Numbered from the stretch's first letter, positions 18,517 to 28,396 are shown. The stretch: 64,000 nt of DNA from Mucilaginibacter aquaedulcis (GCF_030409325.1 NZ_JAUFPR010000002.1:682001-746000); one strand, 5' to 3'. Notes: a model not told the origin generated them from the letters alone. Numbers and translations are program-made.

Positions 18517-19244
18517 TTCTTTTATTAGGTGGCACAACTGAAGCGAAGCAAGTGGCAAATTCGTTGGATGAAGCTGGATTAAACTATATCTATTCATCAC
18601 GCACACAAATACCATTTGAGGGAAAGGGCCAATATCGTTTTGGAAGCCTGGACAAGGATGGGTTGAATACTTTTTGTGTAAATCACCACATCTCCTGCAT
18701 CATAGATGCCTGCCATCCATTTGCTACAGAATTACATGCTACTGTTGCATCCTTGTCTGGTCAGTTACCACTCATCAGGTTTGAAAGAGAGTTTTCGGAA
18801 CGGGTTCTTGATCCGCTGGTAAAGTATGTAAGCGATTACACCGAGGCTTTGACGCTCATAAATGAAAATAATTACCAATCAATGCTGGCCTTAACAGGCG
18901 TTCAATCTATACCCCGCCTCCGTAGTTATTGGCAATCGCATAATTGTTGGTTCAGGATAATAAACAGAAATTATTCCCTTGATTTTGCCGCCCACCATCA
19001 ATTTCCTGTAGAAAACTTAATATTTGGTTTACCTCATAATAAGGAGGAGGAAATTCAGCTTTTTAATAAGCTTAAACCTGAGGTTATACTAACCAAAGAA
19101 AGCGGCTTAAATGGCAAACTTGATGAAAAAATACAGGCCGCCATTGCTTGTAATATTCCTATATTCATCATTAAAAGACCAGAACTTTCGGCTTCATTTA
19201 AAGTTGTTAATAACTTAAAAGAATTGTTAAACATGATTCGATAA
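18513..19244 (+). CDS. cobK: Precorrin-6A / cobalt-precorrin-6A reductase
   Basis: A 243-residue CobK/CbiJ reductase using NAD(P)H on the corrin precursor. LLLGGTTEAKQVANSL at the N-terminus, IIDACHPFATELHATV in the middle and the C-terminal VILTKESGLNGKLDEKIQAA are all family signatures. The length is typical. It overlaps both neighbours by one to four bases, consistent with tight co-translation. Confidence 0.92.
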   Translation: MILLLGGTTEAKQVANSLDEAGLNYIYSSRTQIPFEGKGQYRFGSLDKDGLNTFCVNHHISCIIDACHPFATELHATVASLSGQLPLIRFEREFSERVLDPLVKYVSDYTEALTLINENNYQSMLALTGVQSIPRLRSYWQSHNCWFRIINRNYSLDFAAHHQFPVENLIFGLPHNKEEEIQLFNKLKPEVILTKESGLNGKLDEKIQAAIACNIPIFIIKRPELSASFKVVNNLKELLNMIR

Positions 19245-20335
19245 TGGATGAACTTCAGCCAATTCCTGATGGCCCCTTAAAAACGGGTTTCACCACAGGT
19301 GCATGTGCAACTGCGTGCAGCAAGGCTGCATTGCTGGCTCTCATTCTCCAGCAAAAGATTGAGCTTGTTACCATTACCTTACCAATTGGCTCACAACATG
19401 AATTTGAAATTATCTCCTGTAGTTTTGATCATCTTACTTCGGAATGCACCACCCAAAAAGATGCCGGGGATGATCCGGATGTAACACATGGTGCTATTAT
19501 TGGTGCCACAGTTAAGTTAAACAACTCTGGCGACATCAATTTTCTGCAGGGCAAAGGAGTAGGCAAAGTTACCTTACCGGGCCTTGAAATAGGCGTTGGC
19601 GAACCTGCTATTAATCCTGTTCCCCGGCAAATGATCACCAATGCCTGTAAAAAGCTTTTGGCCGATCATGGACTTGATAGTAAAGGAGTTGACGTTACTA
19701 TTTTTGTACAGGATGGCGAAATTATAGCCAAACGAACTTTAAATGCACGGTTGGGAATTATGGGGGGAATATCAATTCTTGGTACAACAGGTATTGTAAC
19801 TCCCTTTTCTGCATCATCTTATATTGCCAGTATCGTACAGGGCATTAACGTTGCTGTTGCTAATGGGGCTACCGAGTTAGTTATTAATTCCGGGGCCCGG
19901 AGTGAAAAGTATTTGACTTCTTTATTTCCTTCCCTTCCGGCATTTGCATTTATACATTACGGCAACTGGATAGGCGAAACGCTGGAAAAGATTGCAAAAA
20001 GTGACATCAAAAAAGTAAACATGGGTATCATGTTAGGCAAGTCAGTTAAGCTGGCTGAAGGGATTTTAGATACACATAGTGGTAAGAGTACCTGGAACAA
20101 AGCTTTTGTTCATCAATTAGCCGTTAATTCTGGCTATAAAGGAGATTTTCTGAACCAGATTTTATCACTGAATATGGCAGGACGGTTAACCGAATTGTTT
20201 ACATTTGCCCAAGATGAACCATTTTACATGGCCCTAATAAAAGCCTGCCATGAAAATTGTTCTAAACTCATCCCAAACGTTGAGTTGGTGTTATTCCTGA
20301 TCAACAAAGACGGAACTTATATTAAATACGCTTAA
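19244..20335 (+). CDS. cbiD: Cobalt-precorrin-5B C1-methyltransferase
   Basis: A 363-residue CbiD, the C1 methylase that replaces CobF in the cobalt-early pathway. The N-terminal signature LKTGFTTGACATACSKAAL and the DAGDDPDVTHGAIIGA, GKGVGKVTLPGLEIGVGEPAINPVPRQMI and GISILGTTGIVTPFS segments are characteristic. It shares single bases with cobK before it and the transporter gene after it. Confidence 0.95.
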   Translation: MDELQPIPDGPLKTGFTTGACATACSKAALLALILQQKIELVTITLPIGSQHEFEIISCSFDHLTSECTTQKDAGDDPDVTHGAIIGATVKLNNSGDINFLQGKGVGKVTLPGLEIGVGEPAINPVPRQMITNACKKLLADHGLDSKGVDVTIFVQDGEIIAKRTLNARLGIMGGISILGTTGIVTPFSASSYIASIVQGINVAVANGATELVINSGARSEKYLTSLFPSLPAFAFIHYGNWIGETLEKIAKSDIKKVNMGIMLGKSVKLAEGILDTHSGKSTWNKAFVHQLAVNSGYKGDFLNQILSLNMAGRLTELFTFAQDEPFYMALIKACHENCSKLIPNVELVLFLINKDGTYIKYA

Positions 20336-21045
20336 TGAACATTCTGAGCATAAGCCGCCCATTGGTAGCGGGTATTCTACATTCTTTTGAACCCGATCAT
20401 ATGACAGCTGTTTCGGTTTTAGCATCAGAACAGGCTGTTAAAAGAAAGCGTTTATCCTGGTCTGTTGTATTCAGGGCCTCACAGTGGGCGCTGGGGCATT
20501 CTGTAACTCTATTGATTTTTGGAATAATTGCTTTGATATTTAAAGAATCATTGCAGCTCTACGTAAAAAACATCTCTTCTTGGGCCGAGATGGCCGTGGG
20601 CCCCATCATGATCTTATTAGGCCTGCAAGCCATCAGGAGTAATTACAAGATCAATGCGATGATCAGTGATAATAAAAAAATAGAGGCACATGATCATTTA
20701 CTTTCTGATGGGATGCACCTGCACGGAAAAACCGGTGAGGAAATTGCACTAAACCCATTAACACGATCTTTTTGGGTTGGTATGCTCCATGGCTTAGCCG
20801 GAACTGGAGGCGCGCTGACTACAGCCCTGGTTATCAGTGCTACCACTATAGGTGGTTCTATAATGGTTTTAGTGATAGAATCTGTAGGTATTGTTTTAGC
20901 TATGGGTGTTTACAGTTATGTACTTATCTCAACAATGAGCCGTTTTTTAGAAAAGAACTTAGTAATATTTAAATGGATGAACGGCGTTGCCGGTTTAGCA
21001 TCCATAGCTATCGGATATCTTTGGATCTACAGGATATTCTTTTAG
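20335..21045 (+). CDS. NicO/UreH-like metal transporter, membrane protein
   Basis: A 236-residue protein with about six hydrophobic segments. GILHSFEPDHMTAVS (13-27) repeats the His-x4-Asp-His motif of nickel/cobalt permeases, and LGHSVTLLIFG and MLHGLAGTGGALTTALV match the UreH/NicO branch. A His-containing loop (EAHDHLLSDGMHLHG, about 119-133) may bind metal. It is only distantly similar to the riboswitch-linked NiCoT in this window. Its place as last gene of the pduO unit suggests cobalt transport into or out of the cell; direction is unknown. It converges on cbiX with only three bases between the stops. Confidence 0.78.
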   Translation: MNILSISRPLVAGILHSFEPDHMTAVSVLASEQAVKRKRLSWSVVFRASQWALGHSVTLLIFGIIALIFKESLQLYVKNISSWAEMAVGPIMILLGLQAIRSNYKINAMISDNKKIEAHDHLLSDGMHLHGKTGEEIALNPLTRSFWVGMLHGLAGTGGALTTALVISATTIGGSIMVLVIESVGIVLAMGVYSYVLISTMSRFLEKNLVIFKWMNGVAGLASIAIGYLWIYRIFF

Positions 21046-21048
21046 TTT

Positions 21049-21987
21049 TTAAATACCTAATAGCTTTTTAAAACTACGGCCAATAGAATTCTTTTTCTCT
21101 CCAATTTTTTCATCTTCTTCAAAAAGCACACCTTTCACATTAAGGTGGTGGCCAATCTGATCTTTACCCACCTCCTGTTCAAATCCGATAATTTGTGTAC
21201 GATATTTACAAAGCTGGCAGTTCATATTTCCTTCGCCATTAATAACCTGGTTTAAACGATCATCAAAGGCTTTTAATATCAGTTCATCGGTTCCAAAGGG
21301 GGCTGTATATACAAATTCCTGGAGGGAGCTATTGTTTTTTTCTTCTAAAGCAGTATAGATCCTGTCCAGTAAAACACCGGTAAAAAAGAAGAATGGAATT
21401 ACAATTGTTCTTTTAAATCCGAGCTTTTCAACCAGGTGTAAAGATTGATCAACCGAAGGATATGCGGTACCACTGTAGGCAGTTGTAGCGAAACCAAAGC
21501 CCATCCCTTCCCATAACATACTCATCAATTTATTCACGTCACTATTCGCGTCAGGATCGGTGGTTCCCCGCCCTACAACTACAAGGCAGGTTTCTTTTCT
21601 GTCAATATAATTTAAAGTAAGTTCTGTTTCTTCAATTCTTTTTTTCGCCAGATCGAGTACATGTGCATTCACTCCAATCGGGCTCCCCATCTTTATTTTC
21701 AGGTCCGGATAATAGGATTGAATAGTATTTAACTCATAAGGGATATCATTTTTAGCATGCGCACCCGCAAACAGAATAACTGGCAAGGCGTAAATAGTAC
21801 GGATGCCCTTGCTGTACAAACGTTCAACAGCCGCTTCAAAAAGAGGGTGATTAAATTCTAAAAAGCCATAATCTACCTCAAAAGTGTGCGCATAGCGGCC
21901 TTTCAATATCTCTACCAATTTTTTAAACTCCTCAACCCCGGCAGTTTTTCTGCTGCCATGCCCGCAAAGCAATATCCCTTCTTTCAT
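21049..21987 (-). CDS. cbiX: Sirohydrochlorin cobaltochelatase, long CbiX with Fe-S-type C-terminus
   Basis: A 312-residue chelatase that puts cobalt into sirohydrochlorin, the entry to the cobalt-early route. The N-terminal half carries LLCGHGSRKTAGVEEF with the conserved His and VILFAGAHAKNDIP with the second His; the central half (VVVGRGTTDPDANSDV, IVIPFFFFTGVLLDRI) repeats the fold. The C-terminal extension has MNCQLC (about 253-258), the MxCxxC motif that binds an iron-sulfur cluster in long CbiX proteins. It is the last gene of the minus-strand unit starting at cobA. Confidence 0.9.
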   Translation of the reverse strand: MKEGILLCGHGSRKTAGVEEFKKLVEILKGRYAHTFEVDYGFLEFNHPLFEAAVERLYSKGIRTIYALPVILFAGAHAKNDIPYELNTIQSYYPDLKIKMGSPIGVNAHVLDLAKKRIEETELTLNYIDRKETCLVVVGRGTTDPDANSDVNKLMSMLWEGMGFGFATTAYSGTAYPSVDQSLHLVEKLGFKRTIVIPFFFFTGVLLDRIYTALEEKNNSSLQEFVYTAPFGTDELILKAFDDRLNQVINGEGNMNCQLCKYRTQIIGFEQEVGKDQIGHHLNVKGVLFEEDEKIGEKKNSIGRSFKKLLGI

Positions 21988-22019
21988 TTTCTTACTTCTC
22001 TGTTAACTTTTTCAAAACA

Positions 22020-23966
22020 CTATACAAATTGATTTACTATTGGCGTAAGTTGTTCTTTTGATATATCGCTTAATGATAAATATTGCCCTCCAATAGATGT
22101 TGCCAACTCTTTTGCCCTATTCAGATTCAAATAATTCAGGTCGGTATTTAATACTACTGATTGGATATTTAACTTACTAATTCGATCGGCTAACGCAAGT
22201 GTTTGCATCCAGGCATCACCACCACCCGGTAACGAAACGTTGGCTTTTCCATCTGTAAGGATAATTAAAACAGGATTATAGTTATTAATTTGATCAAATC
22301 TGGTCAATAATTGTATAGCGGTTTGCAGGGCATGAGGTAATGGGGTTCTGCCACCTGTAGGCAAGGTTTTCATGGCTTGTTCTGCCAACTCAACGCTTTG
22401 AGTTGGGTTAAGAAGAATTTGTGCCTCAATACCACGAAAAGCAATTACCCCTACCGTATCTCGTTTTTGATATGCATCCGTTAACAAGCCAATAACAGTT
22501 CCCTTTACAGCTTCCATTCTTTTGCTTGCAGCCATTGATCCGGATGCATCTACCACAAATAAAATCAAGTTGTTGCTTTTGCCGTTGCGCTTTTTCCTGT
22601 GCAGATCGTCGATAGTAATATCCAGACCATCAGGGTTTCGTACCAAAGCATGAAGCACCGTAGCATCAACTGCAATGTCTGTTGTATTTTTAGTGAGCTC
22701 AGGATTGGTATATAAACCTCGAACCGCTTTTGTATTTATTCCTCGCCGCCCGTTTTGTTCGGATTGTTTTGGCAGTAAATTATTAATTTTAATTTGTGGC
22801 AGGGATAATGGTTCTGATGCCTCAAAAACTTGTTCAGCTATAGGTTGTTCTTGTTTATCTTTACCTGATAAATCCTGATTCCCATTTGACGAAGCGGGAT
22901 TTTTGAACGAATCTTCACCCATAACCGGAGCCTGAGTTGGTTTTTGTTGGGATGTCTGTTCATCTGGCGAATGATTCGGTTGTTCTTTTGGCTTATCCTG
23001 TTTATTAGGCGCGTTATTAAATGGATGCTTTTTGCTTCGATGAGCCAAAGCCAGATTCGCAGCTTCTCTTATGTCTTCTGCCGAAACTTCGGTACGTTGA
23101 TTCAATGCGGCAATAGTGACAGCCGTTTTGTATATGACAATATCTGCCCGTAGGCTTTTTACATTCAACTCTGTTGTAAGTTCACTAATCAGCGTTAGCA
23201 GCTCATCATTCAATTGAACCAACGACAGCAGTTTTTTTGCCTCAATTAGTTGATTTTGTAAACCACTTTGTGCTGATTCCCATTGTCTAACAAATGCTGC
23301 CTGATCACGCTCAAAGGCGATTCTACGTCGTACAACTTCGGTTCTTTCAGCTATATCAACAGGAGCTTCAACTTCAACCATTAGCCCAAACCTGTCTAAA
23401 AACTGAGGCCGTAAATACCCTTCTTCTGGGTTCATAGTACCAATCAGTGTAAACCGGGCGGGGTGGCTGAGCGACAAACCCTCACGCTCTATTACATTTT
23501 CACCTGTAACCGACACATCTAACAATACATCAACCAAATGATCAGCTAATAGATTTACTTCGTCTACATAAAGAACACCCTGATGTGCAGCAGCAAGTAA
23601 ACCAGGTTGAAGTTTTTTCTTCTTTTCAATCAATACCTGTTCCAGGTCCAGGTTCCCCAAAACGCGCTCCTCAGTTGCTCCCAAAGGTAGATTAATAAAT
23701 GGTACCTGTCCCTGAATCAGCTGTTTATCCTGTTGTTGACATGCATCGCAAAAATCCAAAGGCTCTGTTGGTAAACAACCAAAGGAGCAATTATTTATTT
23801 TAGTAATTGCAGGGACTATATCAGCCAGGGCTCTGGCCGCGGTACTTTTCGCAGTTCCCTTATCTCCTTGGATCAATACCCCACCAATACCTGGGTTAAT
23901 GGCGCATAACAGCAATGCCTTTTTAAGTTTTTCCTGCCCTACTATTGCTGTAAATGGATAATTCAT
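22020..23966 (-). CDS. Fused ChlI-ChlD chelatase subunit (AAA+ ATPase and VWA domain)
   Basis: A 648-residue fusion of the two motor subunits of class I chelatases. Residues 1-300 are the AAA+ ATPase with Walker A GDKGTAKST (35-43), Walker B VLYVDEVNLL and a Cys-rich insert CSFGCLPTEPLDFCDAC. A Gln/Pro/Lys-rich, probably disordered linker spans about 315-390. The C-terminal von Willebrand A domain has the metal-binding DASGSM motif. Together with CobN it would form an ATP-driven cobaltochelatase standing in for CobS/CobT of the aerobic pathway; the magnesium chelatase role is unlikely without chlorophyll genes. It lies directly downstream of cobN. Confidence 0.9.
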   Translation of the reverse strand: MNYPFTAIVGQEKLKKALLLCAINPGIGGVLIQGDKGTAKSTAARALADIVPAITKINNCSFGCLPTEPLDFCDACQQQDKQLIQGQVPFINLPLGATEERVLGNLDLEQVLIEKKKKLQPGLLAAAHQGVLYVDEVNLLADHLVDVLLDVSVTGENVIEREGLSLSHPARFTLIGTMNPEEGYLRPQFLDRFGLMVEVEAPVDIAERTEVVRRRIAFERDQAAFVRQWESAQSGLQNQLIEAKKLLSLVQLNDELLTLISELTTELNVKSLRADIVIYKTAVTIAALNQRTEVSAEDIREAANLALAHRSKKHPFNNAPNKQDKPKEQPNHSPDEQTSQQKPTQAPVMGEDSFKNPASSNGNQDLSGKDKQEQPIAEQVFEASEPLSLPQIKINNLLPKQSEQNGRRGINTKAVRGLYTNPELTKNTTDIAVDATVLHALVRNPDGLDITIDDLHRKKRNGKSNNLILFVVDASGSMAASKRMEAVKGTVIGLLTDAYQKRDTVGVIAFRGIEAQILLNPTQSVELAEQAMKTLPTGGRTPLPHALQTAIQLLTRFDQINNYNPVLIILTDGKANVSLPGGGDAWMQTLALADRISKLNIQSVVLNTDLNYLNLNRAKELATSIGGQYLSLSDISKEQLTPIVNQFV

Positions 23967-24014
23967 AAATACATTCCTTAATTTATAAAAGTAGCATATT
24001 CCTACTTAAGCGCA

Positions 24015-27000
24015 TTAAACTTCGTTCCGTTCTTCTAATAATGTTTCGCCATGCAGGTACAGGGCTTGCAGATCTTGCAACGTTTCCGGTGATGCAGACC
24101 ACATATCACGCTTTGCTGCTTCCAGCAACCTTTCTGTAATGGCCTGTAAGGCCCATGGATTATTTTGTGCAAAAAACTCCTGCATATCGGTATTCAAGGC
24201 ATAAGTTTCTGCTATTTGCTGATACATCCAATCATCAACAACCTGTGCAGTGGCATCATAGCCGAAAATATAGTCAACCGTGGTAGTGAGTTCCAGACCA
24301 CCTTTATAACCATGTTTTTTAATACTTTCCAGCCATTTTGGATTCACCACCCGCGATCGAAAAACCCGCAATACCTCTTCTTTCAAATCCCTTACAGCTG
24401 CCCGGTCTGGGTTTTGCGTATCACCAAAATAGCCCTTAGGCTGCTTGCCGGTTAAATTGCGAATTGTGGCTATCATGCCGCCATGGAATTGAAGGTAGTC
24501 ATCGCTATCAAAAATATCATGCTCCCGGTTATCCTGATTGTGCAGGGCCACCTCAACAACAGCCAATCGCTGCTTAAATTCATTACGGGCATCTACTCCA
24601 CTCACGTTTTTCCCGTAAGCGTAGCCACCCCAATTAATATACACTGAAGAGAAATCAGCATCTGTTTCCCAATTCCGTTCCTGGATGAGTGGTAAAATAC
24701 CGGCACCATAACTACCTGGTGGCGAACCAAAAATGCGATAGGATGCTTTCTCTTCCGCCTGTTCAATAGATAGGTCCTGCGCCTTAAGTTCAGTTAAATC
24801 TTTTAGGTAATGTTTTCGAACAAAATTCTGCTCATCTGGCTCATCTGCCGATATTGCCATCTGAACAGCGTCGTCAATCAAATCTATCAAGTGCGGAAAA
24901 GCATCGCGAAAGAACCCACTGATGCGAGTAGTAACATCAATTCTGGGTCTGTTAAGCTCTGTTAAAGGAATAAGTTCCAAACCTACCACACGCCGGCTTT
25001 CGGCCTGCCATATCGGTCTTACCCCTAATAGTGCTAAAATTTCGGCAACATCATCACCCTGAGTACGCATGGCACTTGTTCCCCAAATACTGATGGCTAC
25101 ATTTTCAGGATAAAAACCGGTTTCCTTGAAATGTCGTTGTAATACTTCACGAGCCAATTGCTGTCCAACCTGCCATGCCGCCTGTGACGGCAAAGCTCTT
25201 GGGTCTACACTATAAAAATTACGCCCTGTAGGTAATATATGAGCCATACCACGCGTAGGTGCCCCACTCGGTCCGGCAGCTACATACCCACCTGATAAGC
25301 CGTGCAGAAGATTAGTTATTTCGTCATAAGTTTGCGTTAAGTTATGCATCAATGAGGTACATATAAATTGTAATACTTCAATTATGCCCTCACTTTTTAC
25401 ATCATCTGCGTATAAATCAAATGTTTCATAAAACACTTGATTTACAGTATCAGTATTGAACCCTTTTTTCTGAAGTGATTGAATTAAATGATTACCCAAT
25501 TCATCAATTACTTCTAAAGAATCTGTGGCTGTTACAACCGGTCTACTGGCTAATGTTATAAAATGTTGTGGTATTTCTGAAAGACGTTGGCCCTTTTTAT
25601 CTAAAAGCTCATTGATGTCAAAACCTAAAAAATCTGCTATTGCTGCGGGCAGGCTTGGAGTACCAATATTGGAAAGACGGGTAAGCGATTGCAACATATC
25701 TGTTAGCGCATCATCCTCGGGTATCTGACCTAAAGTATGCAGACCGTTACGGATCTGAGCTGCGCCCAATTCGCATAAATACCCATCAATATCCTCAATC
25801 AAGTGTGCTATATCTTTCCCATCCATTTCGCTGATGCTCACCGGTACGCCTTCAGGCGTCATTTCATCGTCCCACTCGTGTACGTGGTCGCCATGATCCC
25901 TTTTTAACATTACCGAAAGGTCTTTATCCAAATTGGTTTGTTTAATCAGATCCCAAATCTGGCGTTGCAGCAATGGAAGTTTGGATGGATCTAAGGTTTC
26001 AACCTGGTAATATTCGTCAACCAGTTGTGTGAGTAAAGCCAATTCACCATAACTATCAGCCGAGGTCATTGCCGGAGTAAGATGATCAACCACTACAGCG
26101 TGTGCCCGGCGTTTTGCCTGCGAACCTTCGCCCGGATCATTGATGATAAAAGGATAAAAAAGCGGCATATCTGCCAAAAATGCATCCGGAAAACAATTTT
26201 CTGATAAGCCTATGCCTTTACCAGGCAACCACTCCAAAGTGCCATGCTTACCCACATGTACAATAGCGTCTGCGCCCCAACTGTTACGTAGCCATTGATA
26301 AAATGCATAATAATGGTGTGTAGGCGGCAAATCAGGCTGGTGATAAATGGCATCAGGATCCATACCGTATCCGCGTGGGGGCTGTAGGGCGACTAAAATA
26401 TTACCAAATTCAAGGCCTGCGAAAGAAATGTGGTTGTCGTGTACATACGTTTCGCCCGGGGCGGCTCCCCATTGCTTTTCCATTGATTTTTTCAATGCTT
26501 CAGGCAATTCATTAAACCAGGATGAATATTGATGTCCAGAAACACGGCCAACAGCATTAAGCAACTGTTCAGTTGTTAAATAAGTTTCGTCATATGAGCA
26601 TCTGTTAATCAGATCATGGATCAGCTGCGTTCCAGAATCAGGCAGGTCATTAATTTGATAACCTTCGGCTTGCATCGCTTGTAGGATGGTCATTAAAGAT
26701 GCAGGAGCATCCAAACCAACAGCATTACCTATTTGAGATGCCTTACTGCTGGAGTTAGTAAATATGAAAGCAACTTTTTTTGCCTTATTAGGTATATGCC
26801 GCAAACGCGCAAAGCGTGTTGCAATACCTGCAACCCTTTCAACACGATCTTCAAGTGGTTCATAACCTTTAACCTCTCTCCCTTTTTCTTTAAATGATAT
26901 GGGTACAGTGATTATACGACCATCAAACTCCGGAATAGCTACATTCATAGCAGTATCCAAAGGATTTAGGCCCCTACTTGATGATTCCCATGAACCACGG

Positions 27001-28286
27001 CTCATACCGCTGGTTATAGCCTGAAGAATAGGAACATCCAGTTTGCTCAATACATTTTCATCTGCTTTTTCAGTGCCATCCTGCATGGCAAATGAAACTG
27101 TGTTGATCAATACATCAATTGTTGTTTGATCTGCATTTCTAAAAAATTGAAATGCTTCAGGCCAACCCGAAGCAGAGTTTAAAGATTTTAATGAAGCAGT
27201 GAAAACGGGAAGAACATTTAATCCCCTGTCTTCCAAAGCCCTTATCAATGAATCAACGAAACCTGTATTACCACTGATATAATGGGCCCTGTAAAATGTG
27301 ATCCCGATAGTTGCTAAATTACTATCCTTATATTTTTCCCAATCTTCCATCGTCGCGTTCTCAGGAAGATCCGGATGATAAATACCATGCTCAGGCAAAA
27401 TAACCGGTGCATCATAACCGAAACCAGATAATAGCAAACGATCCGAAAGAAAATAAAGCAACGAGGCCAAATTTGCTGACCCACCTGCCTGTAAGTAGTT
27501 TAATGTTTCTTGCAGAATATCAGGCGAAACTGTCGATACAGCCGCATATTCCGGGTTAAAATCTCCGGTTCCGCTTATGATAATAAGTTGTTGGTTTTGC
27601 TTTTGAGCTCTTTGAACCAACTCACTAAATCCGGGTATACTGCTTGGTCGCCCTAATATCCGGAGAATAATGATCTTGGCATCAGCTATCTCCCTGTCAA
27701 GCAGTTGGGCCATGTGCGATTCGCTTTTTACAGCCTGTAAATTTACTCCCAATGTTTTGGGGAAATCTTCAGGAAGTAATTGCATGGCATGATGCAGGGT
27801 TAGTAAATCTGTATCAGCGTGGGTTAAAAAAACCATACCATCCTTATGTACAAATGTGTCGGAAAGCGTTGGAGCTTCTGCACCTTTCCATGTATAAAAC
27901 TGGAAAACGTATTCGTTTAGTTCGGCAGGTGGCACCAGGAAACCATCAGCCGAGATCATGCTTTCAATGTAATCAAATATGGCAATAACCTGCCAGTCAT
28001 TATTTATAGAATGGAACCAAACAGAATGCCCGTCGAAAAGCAATGTTACCACATTAGCCAATGTACAAGGCCCCAAACAGCCTCCTTTGGTCATATGCAC
28101 CACGTTTCTTATTTTGCGGCGCATCCATTCACTTTTATATAAATCTACTGGTACTGCGCTAAATCCACGGTCGGTTCTACCACAGCAACAAGCATTATAG
28201 CAATAAGACAAATGTCCTCTTCTTTGAACCAGATTAATGGCTTTTCCATCTGTCCTTGTAACACGTTGCCGTTTAATTTCTGCCAT
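24015..28286 (-). CDS. cobN: Cobaltochelatase CobN with N-terminal thioredoxin-like ferredoxin domain
   Basis: A 1423-residue catalytic subunit for ATP-dependent cobalt insertion into hydrogenobyrinate diamide. From about residue 200 it matches CobN (HIPNKAKKVAFIFTNSSSKA, GTLEWLPGKGIGLSENCFPD, VAISIWGTSAMRTQGDD, RVVGLELIPL). The first 115 residues are extra: Cys29, Cys33-35, Cys70 and Cys74 with the GGCLGPC signature resemble a 2Fe-2S thioredoxin-like ferredoxin of the kind called CbiW in some B12 operons. Family members without this domain are nearer 1200-1300 residues. It lies 48 bases upstream of chlI-chlD. Confidence 0.94.
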   Translation of the reverse strand: MAEIKRQRVTRTDGKAINLVQRRGHLSYCYNACCCGRTDRGFSAVPVDLYKSEWMRRKIRNVVHMTKGGCLGPCTLANVVTLLFDGHSVWFHSINNDWQVIAIFDYIESMISADGFLVPPAELNEYVFQFYTWKGAEAPTLSDTFVHKDGMVFLTHADTDLLTLHHAMQLLPEDFPKTLGVNLQAVKSESHMAQLLDREIADAKIIILRILGRPSSIPGFSELVQRAQKQNQQLIIISGTGDFNPEYAAVSTVSPDILQETLNYLQAGGSANLASLLYFLSDRLLLSGFGYDAPVILPEHGIYHPDLPENATMEDWEKYKDSNLATIGITFYRAHYISGNTGFVDSLIRALEDRGLNVLPVFTASLKSLNSASGWPEAFQFFRNADQTTIDVLINTVSFAMQDGTEKADENVLSKLDVPILQAITSGMSRGSWESSSRGLNPLDTAMNVAIPEFDGRIITVPISFKEKGREVKGYEPLEDRVERVAGIATRFARLRHIPNKAKKVAFIFTNSSSKASQIGNAVGLDAPASLMTILQAMQAEGYQINDLPDSGTQLIHDLINRCSYDETYLTTEQLLNAVGRVSGHQYSSWFNELPEALKKSMEKQWGAAPGETYVHDNHISFAGLEFGNILVALQPPRGYGMDPDAIYHQPDLPPTHHYYAFYQWLRNSWGADAIVHVGKHGTLEWLPGKGIGLSENCFPDAFLADMPLFYPFIINDPGEGSQAKRRAHAVVVDHLTPAMTSADSYGELALLTQLVDEYYQVETLDPSKLPLLQRQIWDLIKQTNLDKDLSVMLKRDHGDHVHEWDDEMTPEGVPVSISEMDGKDIAHLIEDIDGYLCELGAAQIRNGLHTLGQIPEDDALTDMLQSLTRLSNIGTPSLPAAIADFLGFDINELLDKKGQRLSEIPQHFITLASRPVVTATDSLEVIDELGNHLIQSLQKKGFNTDTVNQVFYETFDLYADDVKSEGIIEVLQFICTSLMHNLTQTYDEITNLLHGLSGGYVAAGPSGAPTRGMAHILPTGRNFYSVDPRALPSQAAWQVGQQLAREVLQRHFKETGFYPENVAISIWGTSAMRTQGDDVAEILALLGVRPIWQAESRRVVGLELIPLTELNRPRIDVTTRISGFFRDAFPHLIDLIDDAVQMAISADEPDEQNFVRKHYLKDLTELKAQDLSIEQAEEKASYRIFGSPPGSYGAGILPLIQERNWETDADFSSVYINWGGYAYGKNVSGVDARNEFKQRLAVVEVALHNQDNREHDIFDSDDYLQFHGGMIATIRNLTGKQPKGYFGDTQNPDRAAVRDLKEEVLRVFRSRVVNPKWLESIKKHGYKGGLELTTTVDYIFGYDATAQVVDDWMYQQIAETYALNTDMQEFFAQNNPWALQAITERLLEAAKRDMWSASPETLQDLQALYLHGETLLEERNEV

Positions 28287-28396
28287 TATTTAATTTTGAT
28301 TGCATATTGAGGATTGACTTCTGCCAAAAATATTAAGAATTTCCATCAATAGTTCATCAATATCAGACCGAGTTCTAAATCTATTACTAACAGACT

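Noticed and set aside
22020..28286. Reading CobN and ChlI-ChlD as a magnesium chelatase for chlorophyll
   Set aside because: All neighbours are B12 genes and no chlorophyll pathway gene is present.
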